Positions 16,844 through 24,772 of a DNA stretch of 64,000 nt are shown here, in pieces; within the stretch, counting starts at the first letter, position 1; every line of letters starts with the position of its first letter. The notes beneath the pieces are model-generated. The model saw nothing but the letters and a program-made list of their open reading frames with translations. It made no database searches and was not told where the DNA came from. The stretch comes from Mucilaginibacter rubeus. GTDB lineage: Bacteria > Bacteroidota > Bacteroidia > Sphingobacteriales > Sphingobacteriaceae. The stretch is taken from the NCBI RefSeq assembly GCF_003286415.2, contig NZ_CP043450.1:4278001-4342000 (forward strand). The letters run 5' to 3'. The position numbers and the translations under genes are program-made.

Positions 16844-17263
16844 ATGAAACGTACAGCAAACGCACATTGGAACGGTACATTACAGGCTGGTCAGGGAGAA
16901 ATCACTACCCAAAGCACTGTATTAAACAAAACCCAGTATTCATTTAAAACCCGCTTTGCCGATGGCATTGGCACCAACCCTGAAGAGTTATTGGCTGCTG
17001 CTCATGCAGGCTGTTTCACCATGGCTGTTGGCGCTGCTTTAACACAGGCAGGCTTCACTCCCAACGACCTAACTACTGATGCTATCCTTGATCTGGATAT
17101 GCAGGCTTTAGAAGTAACAGGCATCCTTTTGCAATTAAAAGGAGCGGCAATTGACGGTGTGTCTGAAGAGCAGTTCAAAGAAATTGCAGAAGGCGCTAAA
17201 GCTAATTGCATTATTTCAAAAGCATTGAGCGTACCAATTACCTTAGAAGTTACTTACGCTTAA
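16844..17263 (+). CDS. osmC: OsmC family peroxiredoxin
   Basis: A 139-residue protein that reduces organic hydroperoxides with a pair of cysteines, in the cytoplasm. Seen: [36 protein letters not shown] with Cys57, and [13 protein letters not shown] with Cys122, in the spacing of Escherichia coli OsmC (59 and 125). Length is normal. The neighbour namA also deals with oxidative electrophiles. A strong terminator follows 25 bp after the stop. Confidence 0.93.
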   Translation: MKRTANAHWNGTLQAGQGEITTQSTVLNKTQYSFKTRFADGIGTNPEELLAAAHAGCFTMAVGAALTQAGFTPNDLTTDAILDLDMQALEVTGILLQLKGAAIDGVSEEQFKEIAEGAKANCIISKALSVPITLEVTYA

Positions 17264-17287
17264 TTTAATTTAATTTAATAGAGCAAT

Positions 17288-17322
17288 AAAAAGGGGATTG
17301 TGCGGTGCGCAATCCCCTTTTT
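17288..17322 (+). terminator. Intrinsic terminator after osmC
   Basis: AAAAAGGGGATTG pairs with CAATCCCCTTTTT around the 9-base region TGCGGTGCG; the T-run is part of the stem and continues. It is 25 bp downstream of the osmC stop. Confidence 0.88.
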
Positions 17323-17399
17323 ATTACTTCTACATCAAGATCTTGCGTTTGTCCTGCCTTAACGCCTGCCTACTATAAAACCGATAACATATAAGCAGT

Positions 17400-17562
17400 A
17401 ATACCTTGCGCCGTTAGGCGCTACCTGTTTGTAGCCCACCATTCGAAAAATACTTTGCGCCGTAGGTGCAACCCAATATTCACCAAATTCGCCAGGGTAG
17501 CCCCTACGAGGCAAAAGGTTATTATTTGATTTTTGCTACAAACAGGTATCCCCTACGGGGAA
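17400..17562. repeat. Mosaic of GTA/TAC-loop hairpin modules
   Basis: It carries GCGCC-GTTA-GGCGC (17408-17421), TGCGCC-GTA-GGTGCA (17456-17470), GCCCC-TAC-GAGGC (near 17488) and TCCCC-TAC-GGGGA (17549-17561), together with CTACCTGTTTGTAG and GCTACAAACAGG. These are the modules of the tandem array at 4847-5665, partly in the reverse orientation. No coding frame. Confidence 0.75.
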
Positions 17563-17603
17563 TTTGAAACCATAAAATACGTATTATAGTTTTTAACATA
17601 ACA

Positions 17604-17633
17604 AAGCCGCCGGTTTCGCTCCCGGCGGCTTTT
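17604..17633. terminator. GC-rich bidirectional terminator hairpin
   Basis: AAGCCGCCGG pairs with CCGGCGGCTT around TTTCGCTC. T-runs follow on the plus strand (CTTTTC) and weakly on the minus strand. It lies 38 bp beyond the stop of the minus-strand membrane-protein gene and is most likely its terminator. Confidence 0.7.
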
Positions 17634-17670
17634 CAGCACATTATTTAATTAGGGGTAAAATAAGCGATAT

Positions 17671-18027
17671 TTATAGCATGAATACCAGCAACATGGTAAT
17701 ATGTACCAAAACGCTGAATGCAAACAAGCCAAGTAAGCTGCGGATGCCTAAACCACCCATGCCGGCTATAATGTTGCCAAAGAATAACACAAGTGTAACA
17801 GCCAGTATAGCTATCGGAGCATTATAGTAATAAAGCAAAAAAGCAGGTATAGGTAAAAAAAGAACACCCTGTGAAACAAGAGAAAACATAAACCAGATGG
17901 TTTTATTAGGGGCTTGGCTATCGGCAAAGGCTATTAATTTAGTCCAGATATTGTTATTGGCTTTAACGTTAGCGGTATTGGTATTTGCAGCGGTCCATTC
18001 AGGAGCATTTATTTTTAAAGTTGCCAT
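17671..18027 (-). CDS. Small integral membrane protein of unknown function
   Basis: A 118-residue protein. The N-terminal 40 residues are polar (Asn/Thr/Ala-rich). Three hydrophobic segments follow (about 44-65 IWFMFSLVSQGVLFLPIPAFLL, 69-87 and 94-117). I recognise no family motif. A perfect Crp/Fnr-like palindrome lies 70-91 bp upstream, so expression is probably tied to a global regulator such as an oxygen, redox or carbon signal. It is transcribed alone, with a terminator hairpin after it. A role in respiration or energy stress is only a guess from the operator and the nearby cytochrome. Confidence 0.75.
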   Translation of the reverse strand: MATLKINAPEWTAANTNTANVKANNNIWTKLIAFADSQAPNKTIWFMFSLVSQGVLFLPIPAFLLYYYNAPIAILAVTLVLFFGNIIAGMGGLGIRSLLGLFAFSVLVHITMLLVFML

Positions 18028-18096
18028 GATTGTTATCTTTTATTGATACAAAGATGGCCTGAACGACTCAGCTGTGCCATGACGATAGCGCGTTCA

Positions 18097-18118
18097 AAAA
18101 GTGATCGTAATCACTTTT
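18097..18118. promoter_or_regulatory. Crp/Fnr-family-like operator
   Basis: AAAAGTGAT, four bases (CGTA), ATCACTTTT form a perfect 9+9 palindrome of the GTGA-N6-TCAC class recognised by Crp/Fnr-type regulators. A weak -7 box (CATCTTTG, minus strand, 18049-18056) puts the palindrome centre about 65 bases before the start of the membrane-protein transcript, a usual activator position. Confidence 0.6.
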
Positions 18119-18148
18119 AGCACAAGTCACGTTCCGCAGAAAAAAAAT

Positions 18149-18211
18149 GTCATTGCGAGGCACGAAGCAATCGCATGCTATACAGGGCAGTCGTACTTCT
18201 TTGCAATGCAA
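18149..18211. repeat. Decayed CATTGCGAG repeat
   Basis: TGTCATTGCGAG (18149-18160) matches the end of the element at 14156-14267, and TTTGCAATGCA near 18200 is a degenerate inverse end. No gene content. Confidence 0.5.
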
Positions 18212-18242
18212 TAATCCTTGTTTATTTACAAGGCAAAAGCTC

Positions 18243-19475
18243 TTACCTGGCTGTATTCAGAAATGCAAGGATCTTCTTAGTCTCGTTTGGATAAATAGCG
18301 ATGCGATGGGTACGCACCAGGTAAGGTGATGAACTTTTACCGGAAGTATCATTAACGGCAATAGTATTTGAGGGTTTAAGCGGCATATGGCAGTCAATAC
18401 AATTATTTTGCATCATCGCGCTTAATTTGGGCGCAACCTTGCACAGGTTATGATTGGCTTCGGTATGGCAGCTCATACACTTTTTAGAGTACAGGGCAAG
18501 ATTACCGCCATTATTCACATGCGTATTATGACAGGTACTGCAATCCATATTGCTCATTAAATAACACTTGCTGGCGGTCAATAGCCCGTTCTGGTTACCA
18601 TGCACATCAAGCGAAGCCGCGTTGGTTTGTATATTTAAATAATCGGGCTCCTTGAATCGGGCCAGGGTATCTCCCATTTTAAATTTAAAGATTGATAGCT
18701 GGAACGCCTGTTTGCTGCTTGAGTGACACACCCCGCAGGCATCCATTTTTTGAGCGCGGGTAAGCGACGCAAAACGGATTATATATTTAGCGGTCTTTTC
18801 TTCGGGATAAGCCTCATGATAATTCACGTGGTTGGCAGCCGGGCCGTGGCATCGTTCACAGTCAATACCATAAATGATGGATGCCGGTTCAAACTCGATC
18901 TTGCGGTTTTGCAGATCTATATTTTGTTGAGATGCCTGCCTGATAAATGATGCGTGGCACTCAAAACATCTTTGCAAAATTGGCCGGTTAAAATCCGGTT
19001 TAGCGCCGTCATAACCCGGACTATTTGCCCAGCCATGTACCGTATTAAAATAAGATACCGGCAATTCAAACAACTGCTTATCCTGCCAGTACATATAGGT
19101 TTGCGCCTTGGTTACCCCAAAAGTGATATCCATTTTATGGGCAACAGTTTCTTTATTGTTGGTGTAGCTTACCTGGTAAAGTTCGCCGTTGCGCTTTTCC
19201 ATTTTAACAACAGTACCATCAGCATATTGCAGCGTGTTTTTATGCGGATCGAAACTCCCGTGTACAATTTCGGCAGATGTTGGCCGTGAAGAAAGATAAT
19301 GTGCTGTATGCAGGTAACTATCATAAACATCCTTATGGCATTTCTGGCAACTTGCCGATCCCGCGAAGATCTCAGCTCTTGGATCCTCCGGTTTGTCACT
19401 AAAGCACTGTACCAGTAAGAAACTTAAAGGAATCAGTAACAACAAAGCCAAAAAGAATGTGCGCTGCTTAAGCAT
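18243..19475 (-). CDS. Multiheme c-type cytochrome lipoprotein (seven CxxCH)
   Basis: A 410-residue protein from ATG 19475. The start chosen gives a lipoprotein signal (MLKQRTFFLALLLLIPLSFL, then LVQC with the lipid Cys); an upstream extension to 19520 would spoil it. Seven heme-binding motifs are visible: CQKCH, CFECH, CERCH, CGVCH, CSTCH, CMSCH and CIDCH. The N-terminal part (GSASCQKCHKDVYDSYLHTAH) resembles the cytochrome c554 domain. Family role: electron transfer in the periplasm or at the outer membrane. No partner quinol oxidase or terminal reductase is next to it, so its electron donor and acceptor are unknown. Confidence 0.87.
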   Translation of the reverse strand: MLKQRTFFLALLLLIPLSFLLVQCFSDKPEDPRAEIFAGSASCQKCHKDVYDSYLHTAHYLSSRPTSAEIVHGSFDPHKNTLQYADGTVVKMEKRNGELYQVSYTNNKETVAHKMDITFGVTKAQTYMYWQDKQLFELPVSYFNTVHGWANSPGYDGAKPDFNRPILQRCFECHASFIRQASQQNIDLQNRKIEFEPASIIYGIDCERCHGPAANHVNYHEAYPEEKTAKYIIRFASLTRAQKMDACGVCHSSSKQAFQLSIFKFKMGDTLARFKEPDYLNIQTNAASLDVHGNQNGLLTASKCYLMSNMDCSTCHNTHVNNGGNLALYSKKCMSCHTEANHNLCKVAPKLSAMMQNNCIDCHMPLKPSNTIAVNDTSGKSSSPYLVRTHRIAIYPNETKKILAFLNTAR

Positions 19476-19528
19476 AATAGTACGTGTAAAAATTGATGAG
19501 GCAATGTGATACCCCTCCATATAAAGAT

Positions 19529-19562
19529 AAAAAGACTGCCATGTAACATGACAGCCTTTTTA
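19529..19562 (-). terminator. Terminator of the first susCD operon
   Basis: On the minus strand AAAAAGGCTGTCATGT pairs with ACATGGCAGTCTTTTT (one mismatched pair), ending in a T-run. It starts 19 bp after the susD stop codon. Confidence 0.82.
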
Positions 19563-19580
19563 TTAATTAAACAGGTTTAA

Positions 19581-21077
19581 TTAATAACCCGGGTTTTGTT
19601 TAAGCTTTGTACCGTTAAGCGTTTCGTTTAACGGGATAGGCAATATCTCGTTCACGCCTGCTTTAAAGTTTTTAAATGCGAGTACACTTGGCGCCTGTCC
19701 CCAGCGTACCAAGTCAAACCAGCGGTGGCCTTCAGTAGCCAGCTCAAGCCTTCTTTCATCATAGATGTTTTGAAGTGTAGCGGGTTTTGAAGCTAAGCCA
19801 ACACGGGCACGTACAGCATCAAGCAAAGTTTGCGCACGACCCTGATCGCCACCACCATTCAGTTCAGCTTCAGCTTCCATCAGGTAGGTATCAGCCAAAC
19901 GGATCTCAATATAGTCGTTAGGCCAGTTCAAATCGGTGGTACCGGTTGTAACTTTGTTAGCTAACACAGGCGCATACTTCTGAATAAAGTAACCGGTATT
20001 CTGATAACTTGGTGAATAGCTTGTTTTAGTAGCTTTTGTTAAACTATCGATATTAACAACCGTGTAGCCATAACGTGGGTCGCCTTTTAAAGCTGTAGCC
20101 AGCTGCGTTGTAACCGGGTTAAAACCATAACCACCACTGTAATATACCGGGCCTGTATAGCTACGCGGACCAATCATTTGTGTATAAATGTTTGATTTAA
20201 ACTGGTTCCAGTTGCTCCAGGTATAGCTTTGTGAACCTGAGTGAACCAATTCAAATATCGACTCGCTGTTGAACTTGTTTGTCGGGCTGAAAATAGCACC
20301 GTAATTAGTTAACAGTTTATAGCCATAATTAGTATTCACATCTTTCAGCATGGTAGCTGCATCGGCCCATTTCTTTTCGTACAGATAAACTTTACCCAAT
20401 AAAGCTTTAGCCGCCCCCTGTGTTACACGGCCACCATCACTTGTAGGTACGGTAGCAGGTAAACCCGGGATAGCCGCTTTCAAATCGTTTTCAATTTGAG
20501 TATAAACAGCTTCAGGAGTAGCTTGTACCTGGTCATATACGTTAGTCAGGTTTAATGAATTTAGGATCAACGGCACGTTTTTAAACAACCTAACCAGGTC
20601 AAAATAATAGTGTGCGCGTAAAAACTGGCCTTCGGCAGTGTAACGTTTTAATAAATCGGCGCTCAGGCCCGGTACCTTAGGTAAGTTTTCCAACAATACG
20701 TCGGTACGGTTAACACCCTGAAAGTTGATAGCCCAAAACTGGTTTTGCGGTCCTTGCGCCGGTGTAAGCGTATAGTTGTTGATCACCTGCCAAGGAGTAA
20801 CGTCTGATGCACTACCACCACCTGCAAAGCAATCATCAGAAGCTGAGTTTAATGCACCAAGCGGATCTGAATAGGTATTATCGATACCACCTGTTTCGGT
20901 AACCAAAGGGTCATAAGCAGCAATTACTGCTGCAAAAGCCTCATCGGGGTTTGCGTAATAGTTTGATTCTAAGAACTGCCCTTTAGGCTGCAGTTCAAGG
21001 AATGATTTTTTGCATGATACCATGGCACCCATTCCCATCAACGCCAGCCCTGTATATATAATATGTTTCGATTTCAT
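19581..21077 (-). CDS. RagB/SusD family outer-membrane glycan-binding lipoprotein (module 1)
   Basis: A 498-residue surface lipoprotein with a lipobox near the N-terminus (MGAMVSC, Cys22) and the SusD start KKSFLELQPKGQF. TPR-like helices follow (FLRAHYYFDLVRLFKNVPLI, a family signature) and the C-terminal part contains LADTYLMEAEAELN, RVGLASKP, IYDERRLELATEGHRWFDLVRWG and the ending LKQNPGY. Family role: it caps the SusC barrel and captures oligosaccharides on the cell surface. It is 18 bp downstream of its susC and is followed by a terminator, so this is the last gene of the module. Confidence 0.95.
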   Translation of the reverse strand: MKSKHIIYTGLALMGMGAMVSCKKSFLELQPKGQFLESNYYANPDEAFAAVIAAYDPLVTETGGIDNTYSDPLGALNSASDDCFAGGGSASDVTPWQVINNYTLTPAQGPQNQFWAINFQGVNRTDVLLENLPKVPGLSADLLKRYTAEGQFLRAHYYFDLVRLFKNVPLILNSLNLTNVYDQVQATPEAVYTQIENDLKAAIPGLPATVPTSDGGRVTQGAAKALLGKVYLYEKKWADAATMLKDVNTNYGYKLLTNYGAIFSPTNKFNSESIFELVHSGSQSYTWSNWNQFKSNIYTQMIGPRSYTGPVYYSGGYGFNPVTTQLATALKGDPRYGYTVVNIDSLTKATKTSYSPSYQNTGYFIQKYAPVLANKVTTGTTDLNWPNDYIEIRLADTYLMEAEAELNGGGDQGRAQTLLDAVRARVGLASKPATLQNIYDERRLELATEGHRWFDLVRWGQAPSVLAFKNFKAGVNEILPIPLNETLNGTKLKQNPGY

Positions 21078-21095
21078 GATAATTGTAATTTGTTA

Positions 21096-24000
21096 TTATA
21101 AAGTGATATCCAAACCAGCCATAAACGTGCGGGCCTGAGGATAAAGCCCCATATCAATGCCGCCGCTTATTTCCGGATCAAAGCCTTTGTAGCCTGTAAT
21201 AGTTACCAGGTTATTGCTGCTCAGGAAAAACCTTACCTTTTTAATATCAGCTGATTTCAGCCATGATGCCGGTAAATTGTAACCTAACTGCAAAGTTTTG
21301 ATACGGAAGTAAGCACCGCTCTGCAGGTAGAAATTTGACGGATTTTTAAAGTTATTATTCGGATCTGCATCACTTAAACGAGGGTAGTTACTACCACTGT
21401 TATCAGGTGTCCATGCGTTAAGTGCAGCAATAGGATAGTTTGCAGATGGGATATCTAACCTGCGGTAAGCCTGGTAAATTTTGTTGCCCCAAACACCTTG
21501 TCCAAATAATTTGATATCAAAGTTTTTGTAGTTAGCATTAAAGTTAATACCGTAAGTAAATGTAGGCAGCGGATTGCCCAGGAACTGGCGATCGGCCTGG
21601 GTGATTTTGCCATCACCATCAGTGTCCTGCCATTTAAAATCGCCTGGTTTAGCGTTTGGCTGTATCAGCTGACCATTTTTGGTATAAGCATTGATCTCGG
21701 CCTGTGAATGGAACACGCCCAACTCTTTGAAACCGTAAAACTCGCCGATAGGTTGTCCCGGAGTGATTCGTCCAATTTCGTAAGTAGTGCTTTGCACTGT
21801 ACCTTGTACAAAATGATCAATCTGGTTGCCTAAGCTTACAACTGTATTTTTGTTATATGAAATGTTACCACCAACGCTGTAGTTAAACTCGCCTATTTTG
21901 TTAGCATAGTTAAGACTTAACTCCACACCTTTGTTTTCCATGTCACCAACGTTATCAGATGGCTGACCGGCAAAACCCGCGTATGAAGGCAACTGCACAT
22001 CTTGTAACATACCTTTTGTAAGCTTTTTGTACACGTCAAACGTTACGCTCAGGTTATTGAACAATGTCGCGTCGAAACCGATATCTGTAGTGTGGGTTTC
22101 TTCCCATTTCAGGTTCGGGTTAGGTGGCTGGTTAGGGCTGTAACCAATACCCACAGCATCGCCGAAAATAGCATTACGACCGCTACCGATGGTTGCAGCA
22201 TATCTGAACGGACCAAGTGCCCTTTCATTACCTACAGAACCGTATGAAGCACGTAATTTGAAGAAATCAACAAAGGTGTTTTTAGGGAACCAATCTTCAC
22301 GGCTTACTACGTAACCAACCTGACCAGCAGGGAATGTACCATAAAGGTGGTTAGCACCAAAACGAGATGAACCGTCACGACGGATAATGCCAGAGAACAG
22401 ATACTTCTGATCGTAATCATAAGTAACCCTGCCAAAGTATGAAGCAAGGGTATGTGGCTGCACATCATCTAAACCAAGCGCGCTTGCCGCAATCCTGTTA
22501 GCTGCAGGCAGAGCATAAAGTATCGACGCGTCGGCAAGTGAAGTTGCAGGTTCGCCCAAGAATGAGCCTTGCAAGCCTGAAGCAGTAGTTTTTTGAGCGC
22601 TTGTACCAACCAAAGCTGTCAGGTTGTTTTTACCGAAAGAACGGGTATAGGTAATAGTATTATCTACGTTCCATGATAAGTTCCTGTTGTAGGCCTGGGT
22701 TTGGTTGGTTGTAGTATTTGATGTACTTGAGTTAAGATAGTACAAAGGCGTAAAACCGTCAGAGCCGTAGTAAGCTTGTTTTGCACTAATCTGCGACCTT
22801 AATTTTAAGCCCTGAATTGGTTCAACTTCAACAAAAGCGCTACCTAATAAGTTGGTAGCATCGCTGTAGTTACCCAAAACAGTTTGAGCATAAGCCAATG
22901 GGTTGGTGATTTCCTGACCTACATAACCAGATATACCGTAAGGTAAACCTTGTCCGTTACGGATGATGTTTGCTTTCTGATAATCACCCACATTTGGCTG
23001 ACCATTAATATCGCTAACAGTAACCGGAGTAATAGGGTCAAGGTTTAACGATGAACTTAACGGACCGCCAAATACGCTGTTGGTATTACCGAAAGCTTTG
23101 TTTTTGGTGTATGAGTAAGTAAAGTTTTCGCCAATGGTTAACCATTTTTTAGGCTTGTATGAAGTGTTAACTGTAAAGTTAAACTTTTTGTAACCTGAAA
23201 TATCCGGCATTACCACACCTTGCTGATCAAGGTAACCGAATGAAGTATAATAGTTAGCTTTATCGGATGCACCACTGATGTTCAGGTTATGATTTTGGAT
23301 AAGCGCATTGTTATCAAAAATCTGATCCTGCCAGTTGGTGCCAGTACCGTATGACGCAGGGTTAGCGAAAATTGCTGTTCCGCCATCGTTTATTTTGGAC
23401 TGATTTCTTAAAGCGGCATATTGAGAAGCATTAGCCAATTTAACTTTGCTTACCGGCGACTGGATACCTACATAGCCATTGTAAGAGATCTGCGCATCAC
23501 CTTTTTTACCTTTTTTGGTGGTTACAATAATTACACCGTTTGACGAACGAGAACCGTAAATAGCAGCAGAAGCATCTTTCAATACCTCAATTGATTCAAC
23601 ATCATTAGGGTTAACGTTATCTAAACCGCCGTTATCAACCACAATACCGTCAATAACATAAAGCGGGTCGCTGTTTAACCTTGAAGTAACCCCCCTCACC
23701 CTGATTTGAGGCGAAGAACCTGGCGAACCAGAGCTTTGTACAACGCTAACACCAGTTACACGACCGCGAAGCGCGTCGTCAACACGGGTAACCTGCTGGT
23801 CCTGCAGATCGCTGGCTTTAACGCTGCTGATAGCACCGGTAACCGTTACCTTTTTCTGGGTACCATAACCTACAACTACAACTTCGTTAATGGCTTTCAC
23901 ATCTTCGGCCAATACAACATTGATAACAGTTTGGTTACCAACTACAATTTCCTGTTTGGCGTAGCCGATAAACTGCACCACGATAACAGATTGCGGACCA

Positions 24001-24554
24001 GCAACCGATAATTTAAAGCCACCATCGGCACCGGCTGTGATACCATTTGTAGTACCTTTTTCGGTAATGGTAGCTCCCGGAACAGGCTGACCTGTGTTAT
24101 CGGTGATTTTACCTGTAATGGTAACGTTAGCGGCAGCCTGCTCGGTGATTACCACACCTGGCTCAGCGGCGTTAACAGTTGGCGCGGTAGCAGCCTTTTT
24201 TTCAAGCACTACCCTATCGTTCATTACATCGTAATTGATGCCATTGTTTTTAAACACCTGGTCAAGTACGGTTTTTAATGTTTGGTTATTGATATCTAAT
24301 GAAAAGTGCTTATCAGCATCCAGTGAGCTGGCGCTGTAAATAAACTTTACATCATTGTTTTTTTGAAGGTACTGTAAAGCCTCAAGCATAGTTGTGTTGC
24401 TGAGCGTAACATTTACCTTTTTGTTAAGTATACCCTGAGCTTTAATTGGGCTTGCGTAAGTCATGCTGCTTACCATTATTGCTATCAGGACCTGGCTAAA
24501 AGTGATCTTCATGATTTTACCCCATGGGATGGGCCTTCGTAAACGAAAATTCAT
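21096..24554 (-). CDS. SusC/RagA TonB-linked outer-membrane transporter with STN sensor domain (module 1)
   Basis: 1152 residues from ATG 24554. Layout: signal region (PIPWGKIMKITFSQVLIAIM to IKAQ, about 15-40), STN domain (about 42-115, VNVTLSNTTMLEALQYLQ), a carboxypeptidase-like sandwich (about 140-225), a TonB-box-like INEVVVVGYGTQKK, plug, and a beta-barrel ending MAGLDITL. The STN domain marks transporters that signal through a FecR anti-sigma factor, and fecR and an ECF sigma gene lie just upstream. The frame extends to a GTG at 24605, but the conserved N-terminus MNFRLRRPIPW begins at 24554. The 218-bp leader holds the antisense hairpin described separately. Confidence 0.95.
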   Translation of the reverse strand: MNFRLRRPIPWGKIMKITFSQVLIAIMVSSMTYASPIKAQGILNKKVNVTLSNTTMLEALQYLQKNNDVKFIYSASSLDADKHFSLDINNQTLKTVLDQVFKNNGINYDVMNDRVVLEKKAATAPTVNAAEPGVVITEQAAANVTITGKITDNTGQPVPGATITEKGTTNGITAGADGGFKLSVAGPQSVIVVQFIGYAKQEIVVGNQTVINVVLAEDVKAINEVVVVGYGTQKKVTVTGAISSVKASDLQDQQVTRVDDALRGRVTGVSVVQSSGSPGSSPQIRVRGVTSRLNSDPLYVIDGIVVDNGGLDNVNPNDVESIEVLKDASAAIYGSRSSNGVIIVTTKKGKKGDAQISYNGYVGIQSPVSKVKLANASQYAALRNQSKINDGGTAIFANPASYGTGTNWQDQIFDNNALIQNHNLNISGASDKANYYTSFGYLDQQGVVMPDISGYKKFNFTVNTSYKPKKWLTIGENFTYSYTKNKAFGNTNSVFGGPLSSSLNLDPITPVTVSDINGQPNVGDYQKANIIRNGQGLPYGISGYVGQEITNPLAYAQTVLGNYSDATNLLGSAFVEVEPIQGLKLRSQISAKQAYYGSDGFTPLYYLNSSTSNTTTNQTQAYNRNLSWNVDNTITYTRSFGKNNLTALVGTSAQKTTASGLQGSFLGEPATSLADASILYALPAANRIAASALGLDDVQPHTLASYFGRVTYDYDQKYLFSGIIRRDGSSRFGANHLYGTFPAGQVGYVVSREDWFPKNTFVDFFKLRASYGSVGNERALGPFRYAATIGSGRNAIFGDAVGIGYSPNQPPNPNLKWEETHTTDIGFDATLFNNLSVTFDVYKKLTKGMLQDVQLPSYAGFAGQPSDNVGDMENKGVELSLNYANKIGEFNYSVGGNISYNKNTVVSLGNQIDHFVQGTVQSTTYEIGRITPGQPIGEFYGFKELGVFHSQAEINAYTKNGQLIQPNAKPGDFKWQDTDGDGKITQADRQFLGNPLPTFTYGINFNANYKNFDIKLFGQGVWGNKIYQAYRRLDIPSANYPIAALNAWTPDNSGSNYPRLSDADPNNNFKNPSNFYLQSGAYFRIKTLQLGYNLPASWLKSADIKKVRFFLSSNNLVTITGYKGFDPEISGGIDMGLYPQARTFMAGLDITL

Positions 24555-24567
24555 ATATTTGTTATGT

Positions 24568-24684
24568 TTCTTTGTTAAAAATGAGACAATTAATAGCCCG
24601 CACACCTCCTTGAGGTGTTCTTAGCGGAACGGGCTTTTGATCCTTAAAACTTAGGGGTGCTCGCAACACTTCTAAGTTTTTTTA
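24568..24684 (+). ncRNA. Candidate antisense RNA opposite the susC leader (module 1)
   Basis: Plus-strand DNA between susC and fecR forms AGCCCG (24595)-[ACACCT ccttg AGGTGT]-CGGGCT (24635), then a terminator hairpin CTTAGGGGTG-ctcgcaa-CACTTCTAAG (about 24649-24675) and seven Ts (24677-24683). The stem pairs fully with two G-U wobbles as plus-strand RNA, but those become A-C mismatches on the minus strand. TATATTTG at 24554-24561 fits the -7 box; no good -33 box is seen. A matching element exists at 45156-45264. By position it resembles the DonS class of antisense RNAs in Bacteroides glycan loci. Boundaries are inferred. Confidence 0.5.
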
Positions 24685-24772
24685 TGCAGATCATTTCGGG
24701 TGTGTTTTGCTTTCTTCTTTAGGTTTGTAGTTTTTTGTGCATCTTATAATTTTGAGCGTTTAATAGGATTGG

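Noticed and set aside
24602-24618. AAGGAGGTG on the minus strand as a Shine-Dalgarno site for a GTG start of susC at 24605
   Set aside because: The match overlaps the GTG with no spacing, lies within a hairpin arm, and the conserved SusC N-terminus begins 51 bp later at 24554.
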